Source: Actinomadura montaniterrae (GTDB lineage Bacteria > Actinomycetota > Actinomycetes > Streptosporangiales > Streptosporangiaceae). Taken from it: a DNA stretch of 46,369 nt. The notes beneath the pieces were generated by a model. The model did no database searches and had not been told where the DNA came from. It saw only the letters and a program-made list of their open reading frames with translations. Shown here piece by piece: positions 23,692 to 33,013 of this stretch (position 1 is its first letter; the number at the start of each line of letters is the position of its first letter). The DNA is taken from contig NZ_WBMR01000065.1 of NCBI RefSeq assembly GCF_008923365.1, forward strand, positions 1-46,369. The letters are read 5' to 3'. The translations under genes and the position numbers were made by a program.

Positions 23692-25740
23692 ATGAGCCGC
23701 CCGCTGCGGGTCACCGCGGACGCCGCCGTCGTCCTGGCCGCCGCCTCCGCAGTCCTCGCGGTGCTGCTGGCGGCCCGTACCCCGGACGCGCTGCCGGTGC
23801 TGTTCGCGGTGACCGCGGTGGTCTGCCTGCCCGTGGCGCCGGTCGGCGCGGCGGTGGTCCGCTCCCGACCGCGCAACGCGGTGAGCTGGATCCTCCTGGC
23901 GGCCGGCGTGTGCCTGCCGCTGAACATGGCGTTGCAGATCGCCGTCGCCGCCGCCTACGACCACGGGGACGGCGCCATCCCCGCCCCGGCCTTGCTGGCC
24001 ACGGTGAACACGTTCGCGGCGCTGGCGGGCGTCCCGCTGGCGGCCACCTTCGGCCTGCTGCTGTTCCCGGACGGGCGGCTCGGCGGCCCGTCCCGGCGGC
24101 GACGGGTCCTAGCCGCGGCGTGCGGCACCGAGCTCGCCGCGATCGCCTGCTGGGCGCTGTTCTCACCGACGATGATCGACTACCCGGACCAGGACAACCC
24201 GACCGGGCTCCCCGGCGCGGCGGGGCAGGCCGCCGAGGGCGGGGTGCTCGCCATCCTGCTGCTCGGCCCGGTCGCTCTCGCCACCTCCACCGCCCTGATG
24301 CGCCGCGCCCGGCGGGCCCCGGATCCGGCGGGCCGGGCGCTGCGGCTGGTGGCGGGCGCCGGCTACGCCATCGCGGCGTCGCAACTGGTCTGCGTGGCCG
24401 TGGGGATGAGCGGTGGTGACACGGTGGTGGTCAGCGCGCTGGAGAACACCGCCGCGCTGGTCCTCGGCGCCGCCGCCTGGGTCGGGATCGTCCGGTACGG
24501 CCTGTTCGACCTGCGCCGGGTGATGCATCGCGCCCTGATCTACGGGCTGCTCACCGCCGGGGTCGTCGCCGTCTACCTCGTCCTGGCCACCGCCCTCGGC
24601 GCGCTGGCCGGCGGGCGGCTCCCCGGCGCGCTCGCCACCGCCGGCGCGGCGCTGACCGTCCTGCCCCTGCGCGACCTGCTGCAACGCCGCGCCAGCCAGC
24701 TCGTGTACGGGCTGCGCGACGAACCCGCCGCGGTCGTCGGGCGACTGGGCGACCGGCTGCACGCCGCCGCCGAACCCGCCGACGTCCTGCCGGCCGCCGC
24801 CCGCACCATCGCCGAGGTCCTGCGCCTGCCCTACGTCGCGATCGAAGTGGAGGGCGTCGCTGTCGGCGCGCACGGGGTGACGGGCAGCGGGCACCGTGAG
24901 TCGCTGCCGCTGCCGCTGCCGCTCGCCGAACCGGGCGGCGACGCTCCGGTCGGCGCAGCCGGGAAGGCGGCCGCCGGCCGGAGCGGGGAGGCGGTGGGGA
25001 TGCTGGTGCTGGAGACCCGCGACCCGGCCGAACGGTTCGGCACGGCCGAGCGGGAGTTGCTCGGACAGCTCGCCCGGCAGGTCGCGGTCACGGTGCGCGC
25101 GCTGTCACTCGCCGCCGAGCTGCGCACCTCGCGTGAACGGCTCGTCGGCGCCCGCGAGGAGGAGCGGCGGCGGCTCCGCCACGACCTGCACGACGGGCTC
25201 GGCGCGTCCCTCACCGGGATCGCGCTCGGCATCGACACCGCCTGCCGGTCCCTCCCGGCCGGCACTGCGACCGGCCTGCTGGCCCGGCTGCGCGCCGAGA
25301 CCGAGAACGTCATCGCCGAGATCCGCCGGATCGTCTACGACCTGCGGCCCGCCGTGCTGGACGAGCTGGGCCTCACCGAGGCCGTCCGGTCGCACGCCGC
25401 GCAGCTCGGCGGCGTCTCGGTCCTGGTACCCGCCGCGCTGCCCGCGCTGCCCGCGGCCGTCGAGGTCGCCGCCTACCGGATCGCGGTGGAAGCGCTGACC
25501 AACGCCTCCCGGCACGCCCCCGGCGCGCGCGTCGAGGTGGAGGTGGCGTTCCGGCCGCCCGGCCTGGAGGTGGTGGTCCGCGACGACGGCGGCGGGCTGC
25601 CCGACGGCTTCCGGGCCGGCGTCGGCATCACCTCGATGCGGCGCCGAGCCACCGAGCTCGGCGGCACCTGCACGGTGACGCGCCGCGACCCGACCGGCAC
25701 CATCGTGCACGCCGTGCTGCCGCTCGCGGAGCCGGCATGA
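23692..25740 (+). CDS. Membrane sensor histidine kinase (NarL/LiaS type)
   Basis: A 682-residue kinase. About eight hydrophobic segments fill the first 330 residues as a membrane sensor. A GAF-like region follows (about 350-470). The HisKA_3 domain has EEERRRLRHDLHDGLGASLTG with the phosphoacceptor at His500. The HATPase_c domain follows (about 590-675), with N box EALTNASRHA and G box DDGGGLPDG. ATG 23692 follows GACAAT (23679-23684) by 7 nt without a Shine-Dalgarno, consistent with a leaderless mRNA. It is coupled to the response regulator by an ATGA overlap. The stimulus is unknown. Confidence 0.92.
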   Translation: MSRPLRVTADAAVVLAAASAVLAVLLAARTPDALPVLFAVTAVVCLPVAPVGAAVVRSRPRNAVSWILLAAGVCLPLNMALQIAVAAAYDHGDGAIPAPALLATVNTFAALAGVPLAATFGLLLFPDGRLGGPSRRRRVLAAACGTELAAIACWALFSPTMIDYPDQDNPTGLPGAAGQAAEGGVLAILLLGPVALATSTALMRRARRAPDPAGRALRLVAGAGYAIAASQLVCVAVGMSGGDTVVVSALENTAALVLGAAAWVGIVRYGLFDLRRVMHRALIYGLLTAGVVAVYLVLATALGALAGGRLPGALATAGAALTVLPLRDLLQRRASQLVYGLRDEPAAVVGRLGDRLHAAAEPADVLPAAARTIAEVLRLPYVAIEVEGVAVGAHGVTGSGHRESLPLPLPLAEPGGDAPVGAAGKAAAGRSGEAVGMLVLETRDPAERFGTAERELLGQLARQVAVTVRALSLAAELRTSRERLVGAREEERRRLRHDLHDGLGASLTGIALGIDTACRSLPAGTATGLLARLRAETENVIAEIRRIVYDLRPAVLDELGLTEAVRSHAAQLGGVSVLVPAALPALPAAVEVAAYRIAVEALTNASRHAPGARVEVEVAFRPPGLEVVVRDDGGGLPDGFRAGVGITSMRRRATELGGTCTVTRRDPTGTIVHAVLPLAEPA

Positions 25741-26381
25741 TCCGCGTCGTGGTCGCCGACGACCACCCGCTCGTGCTCGAGGGTCTGCGCTCCCTCATCG
25801 AGGACACCGCCGGCACCGAGCTCGCGGGCCAGGCCACGACCGGTGACGAGGCCGTCGCGGTGACCCTGGAGCAGCGCCCCGACGTCGTCGTCATGGACCT
25901 GCGGATGCCCGGCGCCGACGGTGTGCAGGCCACGCGGCGGATCCTTCGGGAAGCACCGGGCACCGCGATCCTCATCCTCACGATGGTCGACGAGGACGCC
26001 TCCCTGTTCGCCGCCCTGCGCGCCGGAGCACGCGGCTACGTGCTCAAGGGCTCGGGCCCCAAGGAGATCCTGCGCGCCATCCGGGTCGTCGCCGACGGCG
26101 AGGCCATCTTCGGCTCCGCCATCGCCGGCCGGATGGCGCACTTCTTCGCCGCCCCGTCCCCGCCGTCCGCCTTCCCCGACCTGACACCCCGCGAACTGGA
26201 GATCCTCACCCTCATGGCAGCGGGCACTGGCAACAACGCCATAGCCCGCCGACTCACGCTGTCGGAGAAGACCGTCCGCAACAACGTCTCCAACATCTTT
26301 ACCAAACTGCGCGTCACCGACCGCGCCGCAGCCGTCGCCAAAGCCCGCGACGCCGGTCTGGGCAACCCGCCGCCGCCCTGA
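25737..26381 (+). CDS. NarL/LuxR-type response regulator
   Basis: A 214-residue response regulator. The receiver domain covers 1-120 with acidic pocket Asp8/Asp9, phosphorylation site Asp54 (VVMDLRMPG) and Lys in VLKGSGPKE. The LuxR-type HTH is at about 150-205 (LTPRELEILTLMAAGTGNNAIARRLTLSEKTVRNNVSNIFTKL). It is the cognate partner of the kinase it overlaps. The targets are not visible, but the secreted protein gene at 26689 has a regulated-looking upstream region. Confidence 0.95.
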   Translation: MIRVVVADDHPLVLEGLRSLIEDTAGTELAGQATTGDEAVAVTLEQRPDVVVMDLRMPGADGVQATRRILREAPGTAILILTMVDEDASLFAALRAGARGYVLKGSGPKEILRAIRVVADGEAIFGSAIAGRMAHFFAAPSPPSAFPDLTPRELEILTLMAAGTGNNAIARRLTLSEKTVRNNVSNIFTKLRVTDRAAAVAKARDAGLGNPPPP

Positions 26382-26688
26382 CCCGAGCCAAGCGCCGGGG
26401 GAGCAGCGTAGGGGTGGCGGGTCGCTCGTGGATTCATTCGTGCAGGTCAAGTGAAGCGGCAGGTTTTCACTGGAATTCGTCCAACGACTCCTGTACCGCG
26501 CGAGACGTTTACACGGTGGCGGACATTGACCCGAAGCGGTCAATTGTCGGGAGGCGCGAGTGCGCCTACCAGGCATGAATACAGATGATCACTCTACCGC
26601 TTCTTCTCGGCGGTTACCAGGATCGAGCACGGGTAAGGCAGGCACCCTCTTCACGTGAGACGCAATCACGAAAAGGAGGAATGCGTCC
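26382..26688. promoter_or_regulatory. Upstream region of secreted protein gene with inverted repeat
   Basis: No gene is seen in this 307-nt gap. A perfect inverted repeat ATTGACC-CGAAGC-GGTCAAT lies at 26525-26544, suitable for a dimeric regulator. AAAAGGAGG is 9 nt before ATG 26689. The composition is AT-richer than in flanking genes, as in a promoter region. Confidence 0.5.
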
Positions 26689-27225
26689 ATGAAAAGGACT
26701 GCCTTTCAGCTGTCCGCCATCGCGATCGCGCTGGTGACGGCCCTGGCGCTCGCCATCGCACCGGCCTCGGCCCGCCAGCAGGCGGCACCGGCGCCGCTCG
26801 ACCGCATCCCCGTCACCGGGACCGCTGACGACGGGTCGACGTTCACCGGGACGCTGGTCCCGACGGCCTTCACGTCCGAGGGCCGACAGCTCAACCTGAA
26901 CGGGACGCTCAGCGGGACGCTGCGTAACGCGTCCGGTGCCACCACCGGCACGGTCGACGCGACCCCGGTGTCCGTGCCGGTCGCGCTGCCCGCCGCGACG
27001 TGCCCGATCCTGCACCTGACGCTCGGCCCGCTGGACCTCAACCTGCTCGGCCTGAAGGTGCACCTCGACCGGGTCGTCCTGGACATCACCGCGATCTCCG
27101 GCCCGGGCAACCTGCTCGGCAACCTGCTGTGCGCGATCGCCGGCCTGCTCAACGGCGTCGGCGACATCGCCGGGCTCCCCGCGCTGATCGCGCAGCTGAA
27201 CGCCCTGCTCGGCCTGACCGGCTAG
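26689..27225 (+). CDS. Secreted hydrophobic-repeat protein, unknown function
   Basis: A 178-residue exported protein. The signal peptide ends near residue 29 (ALALAIAPASA). The mature part has a beta-rich half (GTADDGSTFTGTLVPTAF) and a C-terminal half full of leucine-glycine stretches (LNLLGLKVHLDRVVLDITAISG, then GNLLGNLLCAIAGLL). Very similar unnamed secreted proteins occur in many Streptomyces-type genomes. Two cysteines could pair. The gene stands alone between the two-component operon and a strong terminator. Confidence 0.85.
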   Translation: MKRTAFQLSAIAIALVTALALAIAPASARQQAAPAPLDRIPVTGTADDGSTFTGTLVPTAFTSEGRQLNLNGTLSGTLRNASGATTGTVDATPVSVPVALPAATCPILHLTLGPLDLNLLGLKVHLDRVVLDITAISGPGNLLGNLLCAIAGLLNGVGDIAGLPALIAQLNALLGLTG

Positions 27226-27245
27226 CCCTTCCCGCCCCGAAGACG

Positions 27246-27282
27246 GCCACGGGCCCCCACGCGCAGGCCGGGGGCTCGTGGC
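27246..27282 (+). terminator. Terminator of the secreted protein gene
   Basis: A 13-bp stem with one G-U pair (GCCACGGGCCCCC/GGGGGCTCGTGGC) around an 11-nt loop, 20 nt after the stop. Confidence 0.8.
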
Positions 27283-27386
27283 CCGCTCCCTTCCGGTGCC
27301 GCGAGATCGGCCGGTAGGATGCCGCCGCTTTCGTCACTTCCGCGCCGCCCGGCCGGGAAGGCGAACGATGCGGCGGGAGGCCGGTC

Positions 27387-28667
27387 ATTCAGATTCCCAT
27401 CCTGACGCGCCGCCGATGGATTCTCGCGACGCTCGTCCCGGTCATCGTCGTGGCGGCCGTCGTCGTCGGTTTCGCGGTCCGCGGCTCCTCCGATAGCGCG
27501 TCGGTCGAATTCGTGCTGGGAGCGGGCACCGCTGACAGCGGCAGCGGGCCCCAGCGAAAAGTGTCCGGGGAACTGCAGAGCATGACCACCGACCAGCGCG
27601 GGAACATCGCCCTGTTCACCCGCGACTCGCAGGGTTACGAGCTCTGGACGGCCGATCCCGGCGGAGCAGTCAAGCGGGTGCGCGTCCCGGCCCTGGACCG
27701 TTTCGGCGCCGGCGCGTTGAGCCAGGCGGTTCAGGCGGCCGCCGCGCCGGACGGCAGTCTCTATCTGGCCCTCGACGGAGAGGGCCTGTGGAAGGTCACC
27801 CGGGACGGGCAGGCGACCAGGGTCGTCGCGACGGCGCGCGAGCTCCCCCTTAAGGACAGGACGCCCCCAGAGCGCGTCCCTCCTTTGTCGGTGAACGGAG
27901 TGGCGGTCGCCGACGACGGGACCGTGTTCTACAGCGACCATCAGAACCAGCGCAATTCGCTCCTCGTCCACCGCCTGCGTTCAGGCCAGACGACCCGAAT
28001 CGCGGGCACTCCGCTGCGCTCCACGCAACAAGTCCCGAAGCGGGATCCGAATCTCCTCGACCCCAAGACCGGCGCCCCCGCCGAAGACACATACATTCCC
28101 GAGGACGGGAACGCGCCGCTGGCGTGGAACGCCGGAAACCTGTACATGCACACCGGTCGCGGCATCCTGAGAATCGCCACTGCGACAGAACGGATCTATC
28201 CCGTCGTCGCGGCCCGCGACACGGCCTCCCTCAAGCGTCCGGACTCGCCCTTCAAGCCGTTCGGCAAGGCGATCAACGGATATGTCGACGCCCCGGGCAC
28301 CGGTGACGCAAGGCACGCGTCGAGCATCACCGTGAACCGGGCCACCGGCGACCTCTATTACGGCGCCGGCGACCCCCGGCCCGGCAACGGCACGAACGGG
28401 ATCTCCGCGAAATTCCGGTGGAGCGGCGACCTCACCAAGTCCGAGCGCGACTTCCGCGACTCGCTGCGCAACGCTCAGGAGACCATCTACCAAGTCGGCA
28501 GGAACGGCGACCTGTCCGCCGTCACCGCCGGAGCCGAAGCGCTCTCCACCGCGAACGGCTACCTGTACCTCGCCGCCGACACCTGCCCGTCCACCGAGAC
28601 CAAGTGCAGCACCGCGAACTCCCAGTCGGCCGTCCTGCGAATCCACCTCCCCGCGAAGACCAGCTGA
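27387..28667 (+). CDS. Membrane-anchored extracellular beta-propeller-like protein, non-standard start
   Basis: About 426 residues. Just after the start come TRRRWILATLVPVIVVAAVVVGFAV, a stop-transfer-like membrane helix, then a large outside domain. Repeated strands such as GVAVADDGTVFYSD, AAAPDGSLYLALDG and VNRATGDLYYGAG look like NHL/SMP-30-type propeller blades. One Cys pair (TCPSTETKCS) is near the C-terminus. No ATG, GTG or TTG exists in this frame before the membrane helix. The best-placed start is ATT 27387, 6 nt after GGGAGG. Alternatively the gene starts at ATG 27368 (GGAAGG upstream) and has lost the frame by one indel before about 27400. GTG 27450 would cut the helix in half. Confidence 0.75.
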   Translation: MQIPILTRRRWILATLVPVIVVAAVVVGFAVRGSSDSASVEFVLGAGTADSGSGPQRKVSGELQSMTTDQRGNIALFTRDSQGYELWTADPGGAVKRVRVPALDRFGAGALSQAVQAAAAPDGSLYLALDGEGLWKVTRDGQATRVVATARELPLKDRTPPERVPPLSVNGVAVADDGTVFYSDHQNQRNSLLVHRLRSGQTTRIAGTPLRSTQQVPKRDPNLLDPKTGAPAEDTYIPEDGNAPLAWNAGNLYMHTGRGILRIATATERIYPVVAARDTASLKRPDSPFKPFGKAINGYVDAPGTGDARHASSITVNRATGDLYYGAGDPRPGNGTNGISAKFRWSGDLTKSERDFRDSLRNAQETIYQVGRNGDLSAVTAGAEALSTANGYLYLAADTCPSTETKCSTANSQSAVLRIHLPAKTS

Positions 28668-28815
28668 CGACGGCTACGACCCCACGCGTTCAAGAGGTCG
28701 GCCTCGCGCGGGTGTCGTGGTCAGGGGGTGCCGCGGGCGCGAGGCGGCCGGGGCCGTGCGAGGTGAGGAGCGCATCCGACGCTCGGTCACGGCACGGCCC
28801 CGGCGCGCGCGAGGG

Positions 28816-31180
28816 TCAGGCCGCGTCGTCGTCGGTGACGACGAGGCGGGCGAAACCGTCGCCGATCTCGGCGTTCTCGGGTGCGGACGCGACCACCTGA
28901 TAGGACTGGGCGGCCGCCGCGACGGCCGTGTCACCGGCCAGCGGCACCTCGAAGGACGCCGACGTCGCCCCCGCGGGGACGACGACCCGCCGCGCGACCT
29001 GCGCGATGACGGGCGCCGCGCCGCTGGTGATCGACTGGACGTTCACCGTCACCGGCACGGTGCTCTTCCGCGACAGTGCGAGCGTCATCGTCGCGGTGCC
29101 CGGGCCGTCGCCCTCGGGGACGGTCAGGTCCCGCACCGACACCTGCGCGCAGCGCCGACGCGTCGGCCTTGCCGGTGCCGGCGCTGGTGAAGGCCAGGTC
29201 GGCGAGGTACACGCCGCCGGTGCCGCTCGCCGCGGAGAGGCGGACGGAGGCGACCGAGGACAGCTTGACGCCCTTCAGCGCGGACAGCGGGATCCGCACC
29301 GTCCGCAACCAGGTCTTGGGCAGCGGCGAGACGGTGCCGGGGAACGGGGTGAGCGCGTCGCTCACGTCCGACAGCCGGACGCTCGCGCTGCCGCCCTTGT
29401 CGTCCGCGACGGTGACGGTCAGGTCCGCCGCGGTGGTGGACTCGTCCAGCGCGGCGCGGAACGTCAGCGCGTCGTACCGCTTGACGTTCGCGGACTTGGC
29501 GGGGACGGCGGCCGTGACGTTCCCGGTCGGGTCCGTCCAGGTGAAGTGCAGGACCGGGGTGGCCGGCACGTTGGGCGCGTAGGTCGCCGGTGTCCACGAG
29601 GGCGCCTGCGAGGTGGTGAGCCGGGTCGCGCAGGACGGCAGGCCGCTCTGGATGGAGCGATCCAACATGCTCGCGCAGATCGCGCCGGCGGCCGCGCCGC
29701 CCACGGTGACCGAGCCCGGCAGCGTCGTGAACGCGGCGACGTCGGAACGTTCCTTCGCCGGAGCCTGGGCGACGGTGTGCACGACCGCGCGGCCCGCCGA
29801 GGCGGCCGTGCCGCCGCTGCCGTCGAACAGCGGGAGGAACGCGTCCTCGCCGCCCTGGACGAGCCGGAAGAACCCGGCGATGTAGGCCGTGCCGACCTTG
29901 TACTGCTCGGCGGCCGACAGCCGGGTGGGCGCGGTGTTCCCGCAGACCGGGTCGGCGTTGTTGGACCAGTCGTCGCCCGCCGGGAAATGCGCCGTCCCCG
30001 GCGTCCACTCGGTGTTGAAGAAGTTGTGGTCGGCGCCCATGACCAGCTGGGCGGCGCGGAACGAGCGGTCGCCGGCGTCGGCGTACAGCGTGTCGTCGTA
30101 GAAGTGCTGTCCCTGCTGGTTGGAGACGTCGCCGTCGCAGTACGGCAGCAGCACCGCCATCGGGACGTTCGGCAGCGTCGCCCGCGCGAAGTCGGTGGGC
30201 GCGAGCGGCAGTACCGCCTTGATGCCGTAGGGGTGGTCGCGGCCGTCGTTGAGCAGGGCGGCCTTGACCACGCCCTCACCGCCGCGCGAGTGCCCCATCA
30301 GCCCGATGTCGTTCATGTCGAGCCGGTCGTCGAAGATCGCGCCGAGCGGGCCCTTGCCCTTGGTGCCCTGGGCGAGCAGGTCCAGGTGGCGCATCACGAG
30401 CTCGCCGCGGGCGAGCGCGCCGCGATCGTCGCTGTAGGGATTGTCGGCCGCGTTGACGCCGTTCGCGCTGATCGACACGACGGTGTACCCGTGGCTGGCC
30501 AGGACCTTCGCGGGCTCCTGGTACCCCTTGTAGCTGTCGATCGGCTTCTGCCCGGCGGGGCAGGGCCACTGGGAGTTCGACGTCGTCCAGGCGACCGGGT
30601 CGTAGCAGGCCGAGTGGCGTCCGTGCAGGAACAGCACGAGCGGCCCTTTGCCCCGCTTGTCCGGCAGGTACGCCTCCGCGCGGATCTCGGCCTTGCGGCC
30701 GCCGAGGCCGGACAGCTCCATCGCGGTGTCACCGAGGTCGTAGCCGGTCACTTTGACGCTGTACGGGCCCGGATCGGCCGGGTCGACCGGAAGCTTCCCG
30801 CCCTTGACGGACGGAGCCGGCGCCGGTGCGGCCTTGGCCGACTTCGGCGCCGCGGCCGACGGCACCTCGCCGTTCCAGGCGACCTCGACCGACGACGGGT
30901 CGGCGGCCTCGGGGGCGGCGGTGACGAGGGTCAGGGTCCTGCCGTCGGGGGACTCCTGCGCCGGGCCGAGCGACTTCCCGTCCACGGCCAGTTCGGGGAC
31001 GGCGTCGCGGACGGGCAGCGGCGCGTCCAGCCGGAGGGTCAGGCGATGCCCGCCCTGGACGGACTCGACCGTCCAGGGCGGGGGGTTCGGTGCGGCGTTC
31101 GCCGGGGAGACGGACAGGACGGCCGCCGCGAGGGCCGTCATCGCCACGGCCGCTCGCCGGCCGCGTCTGTGCACGCGCAT
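28816..31180 (-). pseudogene. Secreted alpha/beta hydrolase with C-terminal Calx-beta domain, frameshifted
   Basis: The reading frame starts at ATG 31180 (GAAAGG upstream) with a signal peptide (MRVHRRGRRAAVAMTALAAA..., cleaved near residue 29). An Ig-like part is followed by an alpha/beta hydrolase with oxyanion segment LHGRHS and nucleophile elbow GHSRGG (Ser298), and a carbohydrate-binding-like domain. Near 29142 the frame is lost after ADASALR. The correct continuation (QVSVRDLTVPEGDGPG, a Calx-beta domain) is in another frame and ends at 28816. The break lies in a GC-alternating run (CTGCGCGCAGG) where loss of two bases explains it. It may be a sequencing error, a recent mutation, or, less likely, recoding. 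The hydrolase domain itself is intact. Confidence 0.75.
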
Positions 31181-31423
31181 GCAGTGCCTTTCGAGGACAG
31201 ACCCCGAAACATCGTGCAACGGGTGCGTTACACGACGTCAGAAGGGGTTTGTGAGGTTTGCCCTCGCATGGGACCGCAGCCACCGGCGCGATCGCGTTAC
31301 GCGATCATTGCCGCCCCGTTAACCTCGCGATCACCCGGCCGGGGACCTCCACCGGACGGCCGGCGGCCCGGCCGGGGTCGCCCGCGATGCCGCCGGCGCG
31401 GCGGGGCCGTTACCGTGTTCGGC

Positions 31424-32398
31424 ATGGTCGGAACGGGATTTGTGACAGACGGAGCGGTCGGCGACGGGATCGCCACGGTCGCGGACGACGGGACGGTGCT
31501 CGACACCTGGTTCCCCGAGCCGCGGCTCGCCGGGGACACCGGCAAGGGGACGCGGCGGCTGGACGCCGCCGAGGCGCGCAAGGTGTTCGGCGAGGACGTC
31601 GCGGTCGGGCCGGACGCGGCGCGGCGGGTCGAGACCGTCGCGGTCCGGACGGAGATCGGCAGCCTCGCCGACCCGCCGGTGGACGCGCACGACGTGTACC
31701 TGCGGCTGCACCTGCTGTCGGCGCGGCTCGTCACGCCGCACCGGGTGAACCTGGAGGGGATCTTCGGCCTGCTCGCGACGGTGGTGTGGACGAGCGCCGG
31801 GCCGTGCGCGGTGGACGGCTTCGAGCGGGTCCGGACGGCGCTGCGGGCGCGGGGCCAGGTCACGGTGGACGGGGTCGACAAGTTCCCGCGGATGACCGAC
31901 TACGTGGTGCCGTCCGGGGTGCGGATCGCCGACGCGTCGCGGGTGCGGCTGGGCGCGCACCTGGCGGCGGGCACCACGGTGATGCACGAGGGGTTCGTGA
32001 ACTTCAACGCGGGGACGCTCGGCGCGTCCATGATCGAGGGCCGGGTGTCGGCGGGCGTGGTCGTCGGCGCGGACTCCGACGTGGGCGGCGGCGCGTCGAT
32101 CATGGGGACGCTGTCGGGCGGCGGCAAGCAGGTCATCTCGGTCGGGGAGCGCTGCCTGCTGGGCGCGAACTCCGGCATCGGCATCTCGCTGGGCGACGAC
32201 TGCGTCGTGGAGGCGGGCCTGTACGTGACGGCGGGCACCAAGGTGGCCCTGCCGGACGGGAGTTCGGTGAAGGCGGCGGAGCTGTCCGGCCGTTCCGGGC
32301 TGCTGCTGCGCCGCAACTCCGGCACGGGCGCCGTGGAGGCGCTGCCCCGGAAGGGCGGGACGATCGCCCTCAACACCGACCTGCACACCAACAACTGA
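31424..32398 (+). CDS. dapD: Tetrahydrodipicolinate N-succinyltransferase DapD
   Basis: A 324-residue enzyme of the lysine/diaminopimelate pathway. It transfers succinyl from succinyl-CoA to L-tetrahydrodipicolinate. The sequence follows the actinobacterial (M. tuberculosis type) DapD closely. Landmarks are VLDTWFPEP near the start, VWTSAGPCAVDGFE, GVDKFPRMTDYVVP, and the left-handed beta-helix with GAHLAAGTTVMHEGFVNFNAGTLG, SDVGGGASIMGTLSGGG and LLGANSGIGISLGDDCVVEAG. The ATG at 31424 has no strong Shine-Dalgarno; GTG 31415 is an alternative. It is an essential housekeeping gene standing alone. Confidence 0.97.
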   Translation: MVGTGFVTDGAVGDGIATVADDGTVLDTWFPEPRLAGDTGKGTRRLDAAEARKVFGEDVAVGPDAARRVETVAVRTEIGSLADPPVDAHDVYLRLHLLSARLVTPHRVNLEGIFGLLATVVWTSAGPCAVDGFERVRTALRARGQVTVDGVDKFPRMTDYVVPSGVRIADASRVRLGAHLAAGTTVMHEGFVNFNAGTLGASMIEGRVSAGVVVGADSDVGGGASIMGTLSGGGKQVISVGERCLLGANSGIGISLGDDCVVEAGLYVTAGTKVALPDGSSVKAAELSGRSGLLLRRNSGTGAVEALPRKGGTIALNTDLHTNN

Positions 32399-32419
32399 AG
32401 GCACACCAGCAACTGAAGG
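32384..32419. repeat. 18-bp tandem duplication over the dapD stop codon
   Basis: CACACCAACAACTGAAGG (32384-32401) is followed directly by CACACCAGCAACTGAAGG (32402-32419), one mismatch. The copy repeats the last four codons and stop in the same frame. Confidence 0.9.
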
Positions 32420-32421
32420 CC

Positions 32422-32454
32422 GCGTGCGGGCTCCCCCCTCTGGAGCCCGCACGC
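32422..32454. terminator. Bidirectional terminator between dapD and STAS gene
   Basis: A perfect 13-bp stem (GCGTGCGGGCTCC/GGAGCCCGCACGC) with a 7-nt loop lies between two convergent genes, 23 nt from each stop. Confidence 0.85.
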
Positions 32455-32477
32455 CGCCCGCGGTCGCCGGCGCGGGC

Positions 32478-32906
32478 TCAGCGGGTGCCGCTCGGCCCCT
32501 GCGCGCCGAACGCGGCGGGGACGTCGTCCAGCCGCGGCACGGTGATCCGGCGCAGGTACCGGTTGAGCGCGGGGTGGACGGCGCCGCCCGGCGGGGCGAC
32601 GAGCCGCAGGGCGCCGCCGGCGGCGCGGACCGTGAAGCGGGTCTTGGTGAGCAGGCCGGTGCCGTGCTGGTCGATCGCGTCGACCTCGGTGAGGTCGAGC
32701 ACCAGCTTCAGGGGGCGCGCGGAGAGCACGGCCGTGGTCAGGATCCGCGCCTCGGCGGTCACGGCGGTGTCGGCGACCAGCCGTCCGCGCATTGTCAGTA
32801 TCGTCGTGCCCTCGCGGGTGGCGGTCTCGACGGCGAGGGCGGGGCGGCCGGCCTCACCGGCCCCCGTGTCCGGTGTGACCTGCGACGTGGCGGGCTGCGC
32901 GAGCAT
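32478..32906 (-). CDS. STAS-domain protein (anti-sigma-antagonist-like) without phospho-serine
   Basis: A 142-residue protein with one STAS domain (about 25-125). The segment LVLDLTEVDAIDQHGTGLLTKTR corresponds to the SpoIIAA phosphorylation loop (normally DSSGLxxL). Here it reads DQHGTGLL, so the phosphorylatable serine is a glutamine. The antagonist therefore cannot be switched off in the usual way, and may be constitutive or act by other means. GAGGAGGG precedes ATG 32906. It is divergent from a small winged-helix gene and probably feeds a sigma-factor or stress-signalling network. No partner anti-sigma gene is adjacent. Confidence 0.85.
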   Translation of the reverse strand: MLAQPATSQVTPDTGAGEAGRPALAVETATREGTTILTMRGRLVADTAVTAEARILTTAVLSARPLKLVLDLTEVDAIDQHGTGLLTKTRFTVRAAGGALRLVAPPGGAVHPALNRYLRRITVPRLDDVPAAFGAQGPSGTR

Positions 32907-33013
32907 GGCGGAGCACCCTCCTCACGGGACGACGACCTCGACGGCTGACAGAGCTTACGCCAAAGATGTTACCGGAAAAATAATTCGGCAAAGGTTCGTC
33001 GTATCATGGCGGA

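Noticed and set aside
28928..31423. Very long plus-strand frame joined in frame to dapD (1156 codons)
   Set aside because: Only the last 324 codons are DapD; the rest is antisense to the signal-peptide-bearing hydrolase.
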